Shown: positions 52,593 through 61,545, counted from the stretch's first letter. The stretch: 64,000 nt of DNA from Lacrimispora indolis DSM 755 (GCF_000526995.1 NZ_AZUI01000001.1:5994001-6058000), one strand, 5' to 3'. Made by a program: numbers and translations. Notes: generated by a model not told the origin, from the sequence alone.

Positions 52593-53687
52593 TCATGCTT
52601 CTTTCCTGGCATGAACCATAAGGATGGCATAATCTATGGCATTGACCAGGCTCAGCTCGCTGGAACGGCCGCTGCCTGCAAGGTCTATGCCTGTGCCATG
52701 GTCCACACTGGCCCGAATGATAGGCAGGCCCAGAGTCACGTTAACACCTTCAACAGCCTCCCAGCGCTTTTCCTCACGGTTATAAACAAAGCCTTTCACC
52801 TTCAGCGGGATATGACCTTGATCGTGGTACATGGCCACAACGATGTCATACCATCCGCCCAATGCCTTAGAGAACACGGTATCGGGAGGGGTTGGCTTCT
52901 TTTCAGGGATAATGATGCCCTCAGCCATAGCAGCCTCAATTGCAGGCTGGATTTCTTTCACTTCCTCCCAGCCGAACATGCCGTTCTCACCACAGTGGGG
53001 ATTCAGCCCTGCAACACCGATTTTAGGCTCTTTAATTCCCAATGCTTTACAGCCTTCGTTAGCAATGCGGATGCAATCCAGGACACGATCTTTCTTCACA
53101 CGATCACAAGCTTCACGTAAAGACACATGAGTGGAAACATGGACTACCCGCAGATCGCCGTGAGCCAGCATCATGGTGTACTTCGGTGTGTCCGTGTAAT
53201 CAGCATAAATCTCGGTATGGCCTGAGTAGTGATGGCCAGCCATGTTTATGGCTTCCTTACTCAGGGCATTGGTAACCGTAGCATCGATCTGGCCATCCGT
53301 AGCCAGCTGAATAACTTTTACAACATACTGGAAAGCTGCCTCGCCGCCCAGGGCACAGGCTCCCACACCAAAAGGCTCAGGCACATCCAGTTTAGAGGTA
53401 TCCGGAATTTCATCTGCAGGAATCAGCCCCAAATCCATCAGGTCGATGGTGCCATAGGTGTACTTGCCTTCGGCAGGGGTAGAAACCACATTCAGCTCCA
53501 GATGAATGCCGTGAACCTTCCCGGCCACCTTCAGAGCGTAACTCATGGAAGTTTCGTCGCCCACTACCAAGGGCTTACAACGTTCGTAGAGTTTTGCATC
53601 TGCCAGTGCACGAACGGTAATTTCCGGGCCATTTCCAAAGGGGTCACCCATAGAAATACCAATAACAGGTTTCAATTTTATATTCAT
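52593..53687 (-). CDS. PdxA2-type 4-phosphoerythronate/threonate dehydrogenase
   Basis: The 364-residue protein belongs to the PdxA family: ISMGDPFGNGPEITVRAL (residues about 10-27), metal-binding histidines in AGHHYSGHTE, VAMYHDQGHIPLK and SVDHGTGIDLAG. In operons with DUF1537 kinases it oxidises D-threonate or D-erythronate 4-phosphate and yields dihydroxyacetone phosphate after decarboxylation, rather than making vitamin B6. The DUF1537 kinase gene is present upstream in this operon. Its ATG is one base from the stop of the aldolase gene. Stereochemistry of the substrate is not decided by sequence. Confidence 0.9.
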   Translation of the reverse strand: MNIKLKPVIGISMGDPFGNGPEITVRALADAKLYERCKPLVVGDETSMSYALKVAGKVHGIHLELNVVSTPAEGKYTYGTIDLMDLGLIPADEIPDTSKLDVPEPFGVGACALGGEAAFQYVVKVIQLATDGQIDATVTNALSKEAINMAGHHYSGHTEIYADYTDTPKYTMMLAHGDLRVVHVSTHVSLREACDRVKKDRVLDCIRIANEGCKALGIKEPKIGVAGLNPHCGENGMFGWEEVKEIQPAIEAAMAEGIIIPEKKPTPPDTVFSKALGGWYDIVVAMYHDQGHIPLKVKGFVYNREEKRWEAVEGVNVTLGLPIIRASVDHGTGIDLAGSGRSSELSLVNAIDYAILMVHARKEA

Positions 53688-53688
53688 A

Positions 53689-54597
53689 TCAGCACATCCC
53701 TCTGTCGGCGTTTTCCTTCAAAACCTGTTTTAGCGCGTCAATACCTTCGTCGCACAGGTAGTTGAATGGACGGCGGCAGTCGCCTACAGGATAACCCAGC
53801 ATAGAAACAGCCTTTTTAACAACAGTGTTAGGGTTGCCATATTTGAATACGGCACGGAAGGAGGCGATGGAGTCTTGTGCTGCTTTAGCCTCTTCCAGCT
53901 TACCGGCCTTGAACAATTCATAAATAGATGCCAGAACATGAGGATATACGTTGGCACATCCTGCGATGCCGCCTGCACCGCCTGCCTCCAGGCAAGGCAG
54001 AATTAATGAATCGTTTCCGGACAAAACACGGAAGTCTTTGTCCAAGTCCCTTGTAAGATTGATGTAGGCAAGTAAATTATCCCAGTCACCGCTGGAATCT
54101 TTGGCACCCATGATGATGTCTACATCTTTAGCCAGCTTTGCAACGGTTTCAGGAAGCAATTTGTTGCCTGTGCGTGCAGGGATGTTGTACAGCACGATTG
54201 GAATATCTACATGCTTGGCAATTTCTACATAGTGGTCATAAAGCTCTTTTTGTGAAGCAAGAGCAAAGCTGGGAGTGATAATGGACAGCACGTCGGCGCC
54301 AAGCTCCTGAGCCTTCTTGCTGATACGAATGGTATCAGCCGTGGAAATGCAGCCGGTACCTGCATACACCGGAACACGATGTTTCACTTGGTCGATAGCA
54401 GCCTCAAGAACCTGAATTTTTTCATTTTCACTTAGAATGTAGCCTTCACCGTTGGTTCCGAATGGGAACAGACCATGGACGCCGCCCTCCAACAAACGTT
54501 CGATCTGGTTACACAGCTCCTTCAGATTAATCGATTCATCGGGATTCATTGGGGTTAAAATCGGTGGGATAATGCCTTTTAATTCAATATTCCTCAT
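53689..54597 (-). CDS. DHDPS/NAL family Schiff-base aldolase
   Basis: The 302-residue TIM-barrel protein has the family motifs GTNGEGYILSENEK, YAGTGCIST, the catalytic tyrosine in IVLYNIPARTG (about residue 137) and the Schiff-base lysine in IMGAKDSSGD (about 165). Members include dihydrodipicolinate synthase, N-acetylneuraminate lyase and keto-deoxy sugar acid aldolases. Beside a sialidase-like protein a sialic-acid-related lyase is tempting, but the surrounding kinase/PdxA2 genes favour a keto-deoxy acid. The substrate is undecided. Confidence 0.88.
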   Translation of the reverse strand: MRNIELKGIIPPILTPMNPDESINLKELCNQIERLLEGGVHGLFPFGTNGEGYILSENEKIQVLEAAIDQVKHRVPVYAGTGCISTADTIRISKKAQELGADVLSIITPSFALASQKELYDHYVEIAKHVDIPIVLYNIPARTGNKLLPETVAKLAKDVDIIMGAKDSSGDWDNLLAYINLTRDLDKDFRVLSGNDSLILPCLEAGGAGGIAGCANVYPHVLASIYELFKAGKLEEAKAAQDSIASFRAVFKYGNPNTVVKKAVSMLGYPVGDCRRPFNYLCDEGIDALKQVLKENADRGMC

Positions 54598-54630
54598 AAT
54601 AACGCTCTCCTTCTTTATTTATAAAATAAT

Positions 54631-55794
54631 TTATAGGATTTCTAAGTACAGATTTCTTGCATCCTCTGCAGTTACAGGGCGCATGTTATTTACCAGCAAG
54701 CGCTGCACTTGCATGCCGGCCTCTACTAAGCCATCCAAATCCTCAAGCGGAACGCCGAATTCCTTTAAGCTGGCCGGAATGTCTAAATGACGTACGATTC
54801 GCTCAAGCTGCCCAATCATCCACTCTGCCTTTTCATTCGTTGTCCGGCAGATCGTTTCGGTGTCATGGCAGCAGCGATCATATACTAAAGCAAAACGATC
54901 CTGACAGAAAGGTGCATTGAAACGCATAACCGGTGCCAGCAAGATTGCATTGGAAACGCCGTGAGCAATGTGATACTTTCCGCCCAAAGGGTAGCTTAAG
55001 GCGTGTACAGCTGTGGTACCGGAAGCTGTGATGGCAATTCCGGCATAGAATGCAGCAATCTGCATCTTGTTCTTGGCATCCATAGCCTCAGGATCATCAC
55101 AGGCAGGAATAATATTGTTCAAAATCAGATCAAGCGCTTCCATTGCAAAGGTGTCTGAGAACAGATTAGCCTTTTTGCTGGTGTAGCACTCAATGGCGTG
55201 AGCTAAGGCGTCCACGCCGGTAGCTGCAGCAATCTGTCTGGGTAAATTTTTAATCATGCGGGCATCTAAAATTACATAATCAGCAATCATATTTTCATTT
55301 ACTATGCCAACTTTCAGCTCTTTTTCCGGAACCGCAACAATGGCATTTGGAGTTACCTCCGCACCGGTGCCGGCGGTGGTGGGAATAAGAATTGTCGGAA
55401 CACACTTTTTCGCGCGCCCCGGCTCATCCAGCAGTTCCTTTACACCGTATTCATCAGTTACAAGTACGCTGGCCAGCTTGGCAGCATCCAAAACACTGCC
55501 GCCGCCGCAGGCGATAATCATATCTGCGCCGCTTGCTTTAAATTGATCAACAATATTCTGCACCGCCATGTAGGATGGCTCCGGCGGAATCCCGTCCAGC
55601 ACATAGTAATCTGCTCCCCCGGCCTTTACTGCAGCTTCCGGCAAATCAAACAGGCCGGAAGCATGTATTCCCTTGTCGGTAAACATGGCTACACGCTTAA
55701 CGTAATTATTCTTTAATATTGCAGTGATATTGTCTATTGAGTTTTCGCCGCCGTAGACGGCATGGGGCATTCTTAAATTATATACAGTCTGCAT
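54631..55794 (-). CDS. Iron-containing alcohol dehydrogenase
   Basis: The 387-residue enzyme is a group III alcohol dehydrogenase: the nucleotide motif ACGGGSVLDAAKLAS (about residues 95-109), TTAGTGAEVTPNAIV, and iron-binding histidines in ALAHAIECYTSKKAN, TAVHALSYPLGGKYHIAHG. It would interconvert an aldehyde or ketone with an alcohol, possibly the aldolase product in the same operon. It lies between the sialidase-like and aldolase genes. Confidence 0.9.
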   Translation of the reverse strand: MQTVYNLRMPHAVYGGENSIDNITAILKNNYVKRVAMFTDKGIHASGLFDLPEAAVKAGGADYYVLDGIPPEPSYMAVQNIVDQFKASGADMIIACGGGSVLDAAKLASVLVTDEYGVKELLDEPGRAKKCVPTILIPTTAGTGAEVTPNAIVAVPEKELKVGIVNENMIADYVILDARMIKNLPRQIAAATGVDALAHAIECYTSKKANLFSDTFAMEALDLILNNIIPACDDPEAMDAKNKMQIAAFYAGIAITASGTTAVHALSYPLGGKYHIAHGVSNAILLAPVMRFNAPFCQDRFALVYDRCCHDTETICRTTNEKAEWMIGQLERIVRHLDIPASLKEFGVPLEDLDGLVEAGMQVQRLLVNNMRPVTAEDARNLYLEIL

Positions 55795-55848
55795 CTGATA
55801 TCACTCCTATTGATCGTAATTTAGTGAAAGACATCCTTATAATGTTGT

Positions 55849-57012
55849 TTATTTTGTGCCCTCGCCGGATGTAGGGTTGTACACGCCGACGTACTCACGC
55901 TTTGCGCCGATCACGTCTTTTTCGGTGAAGCTGACGTATTTAATGCACTTACGGGTGTAGGCTGCGTATGTCAAATGCAGTCTGCCATCAGCGCTCTGCA
56001 TCAGGTAAGGGTACTCGTATTGCTTGTTGTTTGTTTTGTTCTCCTCACCCATGTATCCCTCTCCACGTTCCATCAAGCGGATTAACGGGAAAGTAAGGCC
56101 GCCGTCTTCGGACAGTGCCACAGCAACAGGACAACGCAGCCCCGGCCATGCAGCTTTGCCCGGAACGGGAGATGGCGTGGCGGTGGGGTTATATGCCACA
56201 GCAACACGGCCGCTTTGGGTACGGATCGCACTTATAGAGGAGTTATTATTTGGCAAAGGAGTAGGTTTCGGCTCTGACCAGGTTTCGCCCCAGTCCAGAG
56301 ATTCGCTGCGGTAGACGTGGTCGGCCTCACGGCTGCGCATGAAAGCCGCAAGGTGCCCGTCATCAAGCTCCACAACGGTAGGATGAACACGGCCACGGCT
56401 GTTCGGCATTTCTACCATTCGCCAGGACTTACCCTGGTCATCAGATATCTGAAATACACTGGGGTCGCCGGACAGGCCTTCTTCGGAGTCTGTGCACAGC
56501 CAGTTGCCAAAAATCCAGCGGCCATTTTTCAGAATCTGAATGGGCTGGCGGCAGAAGCTGCCTTCTCTTGGGAAAACGGTCTCATAGCCGCCCCAGGTCA
56601 GGCCGCCGTCAAAGCTCTTTTGGCATCTGATTTGAGAAGTGAACTGCATGTTATCTTTGCCCGCAACGCGGTCCAGCTGCGCGGTGTACATACACCAGAC
56701 AGCACCGTCAGGACCGTAGAATAAAGATGGATTCTGCTCGCTGCGCTTGGGATCACCGGATACGGAGACCGGCGGCCTCCATCGATCGGCCCCCTTGGGA
56801 AGACGGGCACATACAATATGCACGTCGGCTTCTCCTTCATAGGTTCCCGCAAACCAGCAGCACAGCATGTCACCGTTTGGAAGCTCCAGCATTGCAGGAG
56901 AATGACAGGTAGCAAAAGGGCCGGGAGGTACCATGGATTCCACAGTACCCATTTCTTCGTTGCGGTAAATACGACCGTCTAAAGTCAGACCGGCAAGAGT
57001 AGGATAGCTCAT
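55849..57012 (-). CDS. Exo-alpha-sialidase-like BNR/Asp-box protein
   Basis: The 387-residue protein has a six-bladed sialidase-like fold with Asp-box repeats at KSFDGGLTWG, ISDDQGKSWR, SLDWGETWSE and LSEDGGLTFP. Arginines of a catalytic triad are plausible (RNEEM, SQIRC, RSREADHVYR) but not proven. There is no signal peptide or lipobox, so it is probably cytoplasmic, unlike most secreted sialidases. It sits in an operon for four-carbon acid sugar breakdown, so it may act on a glycoside or lactone of that acid. Function unresolved. Confidence 0.75.
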   Translation of the reverse strand: MSYPTLAGLTLDGRIYRNEEMGTVESMVPPGPFATCHSPAMLELPNGDMLCCWFAGTYEGEADVHIVCARLPKGADRWRPPVSVSGDPKRSEQNPSLFYGPDGAVWCMYTAQLDRVAGKDNMQFTSQIRCQKSFDGGLTWGGYETVFPREGSFCRQPIQILKNGRWIFGNWLCTDSEEGLSGDPSVFQISDDQGKSWRMVEMPNSRGRVHPTVVELDDGHLAAFMRSREADHVYRSESLDWGETWSEPKPTPLPNNNSSISAIRTQSGRVAVAYNPTATPSPVPGKAAWPGLRCPVAVALSEDGGLTFPLIRLMERGEGYMGEENKTNNKQYEYPYLMQSADGRLHLTYAAYTRKCIKYVSFTEKDVIGAKREYVGVYNPTSGEGTK

Positions 57013-57037
57013 AATATATACCTCCAGTTCATATTTT

Positions 57038-58285
57038 TTATTTCCAGGAAATTTTTTCTGCTAATTTTATCAGTAGATCCTGATATCCAAAACCACCGGA
57101 TTTTGAAATAATATGATATGTTTTTTCTTTGTAAATAAATTCTGTTAAAACAACGCCGGTTGCCATTTCGCAAATTGGCGTCAGCTCTGAAACATCTAAC
57201 GCCTGCATTAACGCCATGAGCGTGTCTCCGCCGGTGCACAAAAGAGTGGCGTTCAGACCGTGGTCAAGCATTCGCTTAATCAAAGCTGCCAGATTGTCCG
57301 AAATTTGCACCCGAAGCTGTTCCGTTGTCAGGTTGTGTTCCTGTGCATAGATACGGGTATCCTCATACCCTTCCGGGTCATTAACATCAAGAATAAAGCG
57401 TTTTTTCGCATATGCCTGTGCCAGCCATTGACCAACACATTCGGCCGCCGGCTCACTATCCGCCCAGCCGCCTTCCAGTTTTTGAACAGGGTTCAAATTC
57501 ACATGGGGAAAGCCGTATTCTTCTGCCGCTTTCATTTGGCTGATCGTTACCGGATTAACACTGCCGCAAGCTATAAACAGTGTATCTTCAAGCTTGGGCA
57601 TTTTGGAGGCAGGCCCATTCAAATTCAGCATATCTGCCAGCACCGCCGCAAACCCGGCACATCCTGCACAGAATCGCAGCCTCTCCAGCCCCAGTTTTCT
57701 GCCGATGTGCTTTAAATCTGCATCTGTCTCAGCATCAAATACCTGGATTCCGGGATTTGAAATCTGATACTCTTTATTTTGTGGATGTATCAGAACCGGC
57801 ACATTCGTTTGCTGTCCAAGGATTTCCGCCACCGCCGAGTCCAAAATCGGTTCAAAAGGATCCTGGCCAAAAACGGTCTGGGCCACAGGTACACCGTCGA
57901 TATAGTGAATTCCCTTACGGGTGACCCTGCCCAGTTTGGGAAAGGCTGGGAGAAACGGTATGGCGCTGACACCTGTTGCGTCCATCAGTGCCGTCAATTC
58001 ACTGCCAATATTTCCCCGCAGTACAGAGTCTGTCTTTTTATAAATGTAAGCAATTCCGGCTTGAAATGCTCTATGTACTATGCTGTACACAATCTCATAG
58101 GCCTCCCGTGGCTGCAGATGCCGGGTTTCTGCCACCACCACTAAAACTTCTACCGCTTTTTCAATTGTTCGGAAATCATAGTTTAAATCTGTGACCACGA
58201 TTGTTGCTGTGCCCCTGGCTGCAAACTGCACTCCTGTGTCAAGTGCTCCTGTGAAGTCATCAGCAATGATCAGAAGCTTTACCAT
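57038..58285 (-). CDS. Four-carbon acid sugar kinase (DUF1537/DtnK-OtnK family)
   Basis: The 415-residue protein has the N-terminal LLIIADDFTGALDTGVQFA (residues 3-21), the YKKTDSVLRGNIGSEL segment and the C-terminal glycine-rich LLCTGGDTLMALMQAL and SKSGGFGYQDLL motifs of this ATP-dependent family, which phosphorylates threonate, erythronate or related acids at C4 (or 3-keto forms). Together with PdxA2 it makes a threonate/erythronate pathway. The start at 58285 follows AGGAGGTAAATGT; the frame continues 26 codons into the promoter region. It is the first gene of the operon divergent from the PrpR-like regulator. Confidence 0.9.
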   Translation of the reverse strand: MVKLLIIADDFTGALDTGVQFAARGTATIVVTDLNYDFRTIEKAVEVLVVVAETRHLQPREAYEIVYSIVHRAFQAGIAYIYKKTDSVLRGNIGSELTALMDATGVSAIPFLPAFPKLGRVTRKGIHYIDGVPVAQTVFGQDPFEPILDSAVAEILGQQTNVPVLIHPQNKEYQISNPGIQVFDAETDADLKHIGRKLGLERLRFCAGCAGFAAVLADMLNLNGPASKMPKLEDTLFIACGSVNPVTISQMKAAEEYGFPHVNLNPVQKLEGGWADSEPAAECVGQWLAQAYAKKRFILDVNDPEGYEDTRIYAQEHNLTTEQLRVQISDNLAALIKRMLDHGLNATLLCTGGDTLMALMQALDVSELTPICEMATGVVLTEFIYKEKTYHIISKSGGFGYQDLLIKLAEKISWK

Positions 58286-58390
58286 ACATTTACCTCCTGT
58301 TGTTTCATTTTGAAACAGTATAGAAGGGCTAATTTCTTTTTTGTGCATTTTGGAAATTGTCAATCCCTTTTAGTTTAATTTTATATTCAT

Positions 58391-58418
58391 TTTATATAAA
58401 TTTTATTGCTTTCGTCAA
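58391..58418 (-). promoter_or_regulatory. sigmaA-like promoter of the acid-sugar operon
   Basis: TTGACG (plus 58413-58418) and TATAAA (58391-58396) on the minus strand with a 16-base spacer lie about 100 bases ahead of the kinase start. No sigma54 -24/-12 motif was found, which agrees with the missing GAFTGA loop of the regulator. Confidence 0.5.
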
Positions 58419-58467
58419 GTTATTTTCGGCTTTAAATCGTTTATATTTGAAACATACAAAAAATTTA

Positions 58468-58496
58468 TTGCTTATTTTTTGTGCATTTGGTATAAT
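58468..58496 (+). promoter_or_regulatory. promoter of the PrpR-like regulator
   Basis: TTGCTT (58468-58473) and TATAAT (58491-58496) with a 17-base spacer lie 35 bases before the ATG at 58531. A TGTTTCA-type operator starts within two bases of the -10, so autoregulation is likely. Confidence 0.6.
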
Positions 58497-58530
58497 ATGT
58501 TCAAATATGAAACGCAATATGGAGGTGTTT

Positions 58531-60315
58531 ATGAAAAACTATATTCGTGTTTTGGGCATTGCGCCCTATGAGGGAATGAAAATTCAGATGCTCAATCTGG
58601 CGAAAGAATATCCCCAGATTGATTTGACAGTCTATGTTGGTGATATGGAGCAGGGCCTTATTATCGCCCAGAATAACTTTCATGGAGATTACGATGTGGT
58701 AATTTCCCGTGGTGCAACGGCGCAGATGCTGCGGCGGCAGCTAACCATTCCGGTTATTGAGATCGAAATTTCTATGTATGATATTCTCTGTGCCATCAAA
58801 TTGGCCAACGGACTGAAAAAAAAGATTACCATGATTTCTTTCGCTGATATCCGAAACCATGTGCTGCCCTTATGCGACTTGCTGGAATGCGACATTGATA
58901 TCCATACAGTGGATTCTATTGAGGCAGTGGAGCCGACTCTGCGCAGCCTTCAGGAGAAACAGTGTGAGACCATTCTCTGCGACGTGATTGTTAACACCAC
59001 GGCACAGCGGCTGGGAATCAATTCTTTCCTTATCACCTCCGGAATGGACAGCATCCGAAATGCCTATAACCAGGTATTGCTGCTGTGCGAAAGCCAACAA
59101 TACCTGCGGGATGAAAACTTGTTTTTTCGGGAGCTTATCCGAGGGCAGATCGGGCAGACGATTGTCTTTGACAGTCAGGGAAATCTGTTTCTGTCCACGC
59201 TGGAAGATCCAAAGCCTGAATTATTGGAATTGCTGCGCCAGGAACTATCCCAAGGACAGCAGGAGGGGGATCAGCGGATCAGCCGTTCTCTGAGAGGCAT
59301 GCGCTACTCCATTCGTGTCCGGCAAATTGCCAGCGGTACTTTGAGATATACCGCTTTTTTCTTCGATGAAAGAAAATTGACCGTATCCTCAAACCAGATG
59401 GGAATCAGTTTCTCCGGCCGGGCAGAGGCAGAGGCAGCTTATTACAACAGCATTTTCAGCTTTGCGGGAAATCTCCAGGGCTTTCAGCAGGAAATTGACC
59501 AAATAGGCCAAAGTACCGCCCCTGTCATCTTCACAGGCGAGGATGGCACAGGTAAGGAATCTGTCGTCAGCATGCTTTACATCAGGGGCCCGCTGCGGAA
59601 TAACCCCTTAGTATCCATCAACTGCAGCCTGCTGAACGACCGCAGCTGGGTGTTTCTTATGGAGCATCACAACTCCCCATTGGCAGACGAGGACAGCACC
59701 CTATACTTTTCAAATGTGGATGTATTATCTCTGGAACGGCAGTACCAGCTAATCGCTGTTCTGACAGAGATGGATGTGTGCCGGCGAAACAGGGTAATGA
59801 TTTCCTGTGTTTGTCAGAACGGTGAATATATATCCAAAGTAGGTGCCCTTTTCCGGGAAAAACTTTCCTGTCTTTCCTTGTACTTACCCCCGTTGCGCCA
59901 GCTCTCTCATCAGATTCCCACTTTGATGAATCTATGTCTGAGCCACATGAACGTCAACATGCCCCGGCAGATTCTGGGTGCAGACCCGGAAGCGCTGTCT
60001 CTGCTGCAAAGTTACAACTGGCCCCATAATTACACCCAATTCCGCCGGGTAATTGGGGAACTTGCGGTAACGGGTACAGGCCAAATCATCACCGCCGAAA
60101 ATGTCCGTCAGGTACTGCTTAAGGAACGGCACGTTGGTGCTTTCTCCTCCCAGAAAGAAAATGCCGCCACTCCTCTGGATTTAAACCGTACGCTTACAGA
60201 GATCAGTCAGGACATCGCTATCCGGGTGGTCAATGAAACCGGGGGCAACCACACCTCAGCAGCCAAACGTTTGGGCATCAGCCGCACAACCCTATGGCGT
60301 CTGATGCAAAAATAA
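58531..60315 (+). CDS. PrpR-N domain transcriptional regulator with degenerate AAA+ domain
   Basis: The 594-residue regulator has an N-terminal PrpR-type ligand domain (about residues 1-180; YPQIDLTVYVGDMEQG, DYDVVISRGATAQML), a linker, an AAA+-like domain with Walker A FTGEDGTGKESV (about 335) and a Walker B-like DEDSTLYFSNVD, and a Fis-type C-terminal helix (NHTSAAKRLGISRTTLWRLM). The GAFTGA loop and the ESELFGHE segment needed to contact sigma54 are missing, so it is unlikely to be a classic sigma54 activator. The start is the ATG at 58531 behind GGAGGTGTTT; the frame opens 58 codons earlier inside the promoter. It is the only intact plus-strand gene here. Confidence 0.88.
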   Translation: MKNYIRVLGIAPYEGMKIQMLNLAKEYPQIDLTVYVGDMEQGLIIAQNNFHGDYDVVISRGATAQMLRRQLTIPVIEIEISMYDILCAIKLANGLKKKITMISFADIRNHVLPLCDLLECDIDIHTVDSIEAVEPTLRSLQEKQCETILCDVIVNTTAQRLGINSFLITSGMDSIRNAYNQVLLLCESQQYLRDENLFFRELIRGQIGQTIVFDSQGNLFLSTLEDPKPELLELLRQELSQGQQEGDQRISRSLRGMRYSIRVRQIASGTLRYTAFFFDERKLTVSSNQMGISFSGRAEAEAAYYNSIFSFAGNLQGFQQEIDQIGQSTAPVIFTGEDGTGKESVVSMLYIRGPLRNNPLVSINCSLLNDRSWVFLMEHHNSPLADEDSTLYFSNVDVLSLERQYQLIAVLTEMDVCRRNRVMISCVCQNGEYISKVGALFREKLSCLSLYLPPLRQLSHQIPTLMNLCLSHMNVNMPRQILGADPEALSLLQSYNWPHNYTQFRRVIGELAVTGTGQIITAENVRQVLLKERHVGAFSSQKENAATPLDLNRTLTEISQDIAIRVVNETGGNHTSAAKRLGISRTTLWRLMQK

Positions 60316-60370
60316 TATAAAAAAAGCACGCAGGTTTTTGTTAAATAAACATATGAATGCCTGGGATGAA

Positions 60371-60404
60371 CAAAAAAAGCCAGTAAAACATTTGTTTACC
60401 AGCT
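60371..60404 (-). terminator. terminator-like hairpin near the end of the PrpR-like gene
   Basis: Positions 60378-60387 pair with 60395-60404; two plus-strand mismatches become G-U pairs in the minus RNA and TTTTTTT follows on that strand. It may also serve as a backstop for transcripts coming from the methyltransferase gene. No gene is seen between it and the next hairpin. Confidence 0.55.
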
Positions 60405-60487
60405 TCAGACTGCAGACAAAGGAGACAGAGCACGTTGATCCCAGCCATTCCATTTGCCATTTATCACGATATCTCTTAAACAGCAAT

Positions 60488-60532
60488 AAAAAAGACTATA
60501 TTTCTCATTAAAGAAAACATAGTCTCTTGTGT
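60488..60532 (-). terminator. terminator after the methyltransferase gene
   Basis: On the minus strand GAGACTATGTTTTCT pairs with AGAAATATAGTCTT around a short loop and is followed by TTTTTT. It lies about 60 bases past the stop at 60588. Confidence 0.8.
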
Positions 60533-60587
60533 TTGGTTCTGCATAAAAAGGCAATGAATTTTTGAACCCAACCTTACAAAAATATCA

Positions 60588-61127
60588 TTAATCCATGCAT
60601 CTGAAAACAGAACAGTAAAAATTCTCTCCCAGCTCAAAATGCTGTAACTGATGTAATCCATAGTTACGAAGGTCTTCCGCCAGCTGTATACGATCCAAGC
60701 GATGCTCAACTGAAGGCCCCATGGGCGTTTGCCGTTTATGAAACTCTATAACAGACAACACTCCGCCTTTGGTGATTATCCTCTTTATTTCATTTACCAT
60801 TTTCTGCACATCAGGCACTTCATGTAAAACGGTACAAAGCAAAATAACACTGCAGGATGATTCCGGCATTGCTTGAATGCCGTTTATGATCATGACATTT
60901 TCAAGCTTCTTTTCTTCTGTTCTTACCCGCAATACCTCCAGCATTTCGTTGGAAATCTCCACTGCATATATTTTATTATTTGTTATTTCAGCAGCAGCGA
61001 ATGTAAATATTCCCGTACCGGCTCCAACATCACAGAAAGTATCTCCGTCTTTGAGGCCGATTCGTCTGAGTGTGTCCTTTGGGGTCAGTTCCGCAAGTCT
61101 GTTTGGATTCTCCAGTTTATTATTCAT
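60588..61127 (-). CDS. Class I SAM-dependent methyltransferase
   Basis: The 179-residue protein has the S-adenosylmethionine motif FCDVGAGTGIFTFAAA (about residues 29-44), the acidic end of strand two in KIYAVEISNEML, and the post-motif VILLCTVLHEVPD. The substrate is unknown. The start is taken as the ATG at 61127 before NNKLENPNRL, which avoids overlap with the upstream NifX-like gene; the longest frame runs 35 codons further. It follows the NifX-like and DUF134 genes, a combination seen in anaerobes, so it may handle a metal or thiol compound, but this is inference. Confidence 0.82.
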   Translation of the reverse strand: MNNKLENPNRLAELTPKDTLRRIGLKDGDTFCDVGAGTGIFTFAAAEITNNKIYAVEISNEMLEVLRVRTEEKKLENVMIINGIQAMPESSCSVILLCTVLHEVPDVQKMVNEIKRIITKGGVLSVIEFHKRQTPMGPSVEHRLDRIQLAEDLRNYGLHQLQHFELGENFYCSVFRCMD

Positions 61128-61158
61128 ATTCGTTCCCATACTCCTGTTTGTCATTGAT

Positions 61159-61545
61159 TCAGTGAGGCTCACAGCCATGGTCGTGTCCCTCACAAATATG
61201 ACCCTCCTCATGGTGATGACCACATGTAACATTGGAATCGTAATTCAGCTTTTCCTGTAGATAATCCTCTACAGCCTTATCCGCCTCACCAATTACTCCG
61301 CCAAAGAATTGTATGCCATTTTCGATCAACAAATTTTGGGCGCCGCTGCCAATGCCCCCGCAGATCAGCACGGAAACCTTTCGCTTTTTAAGAATGTCAA
61401 TGAGTTCACCATGTCCGCGGCCATCTGCAGAAAGGATTTCTGCAGCGGTAATTCTGCCATCACTTACTTCATAAATTTTGAAGGTTTCCGTTTTCCCAAA
61501 ATGTTGAAACACCTGTTTGTTCTCATAAGGTACTGCAATGATCAT
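61159..61545 (-). CDS. NifX/NifB-type dinitrogenase iron-molybdenum cofactor family protein
   Basis: The 128-residue protein has the NifX-like fold: IIAVPYENKQVFQHFGKTETFKIYEV at the start and VSVLICGGIGSGAQNLLIENGI in the middle. Its C-terminus is rich in His and Cys (CGHHHEEGHICEGHDHGCEPH), an obvious metal-binding tail. Such proteins are common in non-diazotrophic anaerobes beside DUF134 regulators; they are thought to carry iron-sulfur or metal cofactors. The start follows AGGAGGGTTATAATC. No nif structural genes are in the window. Confidence 0.88.
   Translation of the reverse strand: MIIAVPYENKQVFQHFGKTETFKIYEVSDGRITAAEILSADGRGHGELIDILKKRKVSVLICGGIGSGAQNLLIENGIQFFGGVIGEADKAVEDYLQEKLNYDSNVTCGHHHEEGHICEGHDHGCEPH

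Larger units (their letters stand above)
58301..58514. promoter_or_regulatory. TGTTTCA-type operators in the divergent control region
   Basis: A perfect inverted repeat TGTTTCATTTTGAAACA is at 58301-58317, and related 17-base sites lie at 58438-58454 (CGTTTATATTTGAAACA) and 58498-58514 (TGTTCAAATATGAAACG). They flank both divergent promoters and are likely binding sites for the PrpR-like regulator with its C-terminal Fis-type helix-turn-helix. Confidence 0.55.

Noticed and set aside
58286..58530. Possible sigma54 promoter (-24/-12) for the PrpR-controlled operon
   Set aside because: I looked for TGGCAC-N5-TTGC on both strands and found nothing convincing; sigmaA-like elements are better.
60292..60486. 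64-codon minus-strand frame between two hairpins
   Set aside because: It runs antisense over the PrpR-like gene end, has no ribosome site and crosses a terminator stem.
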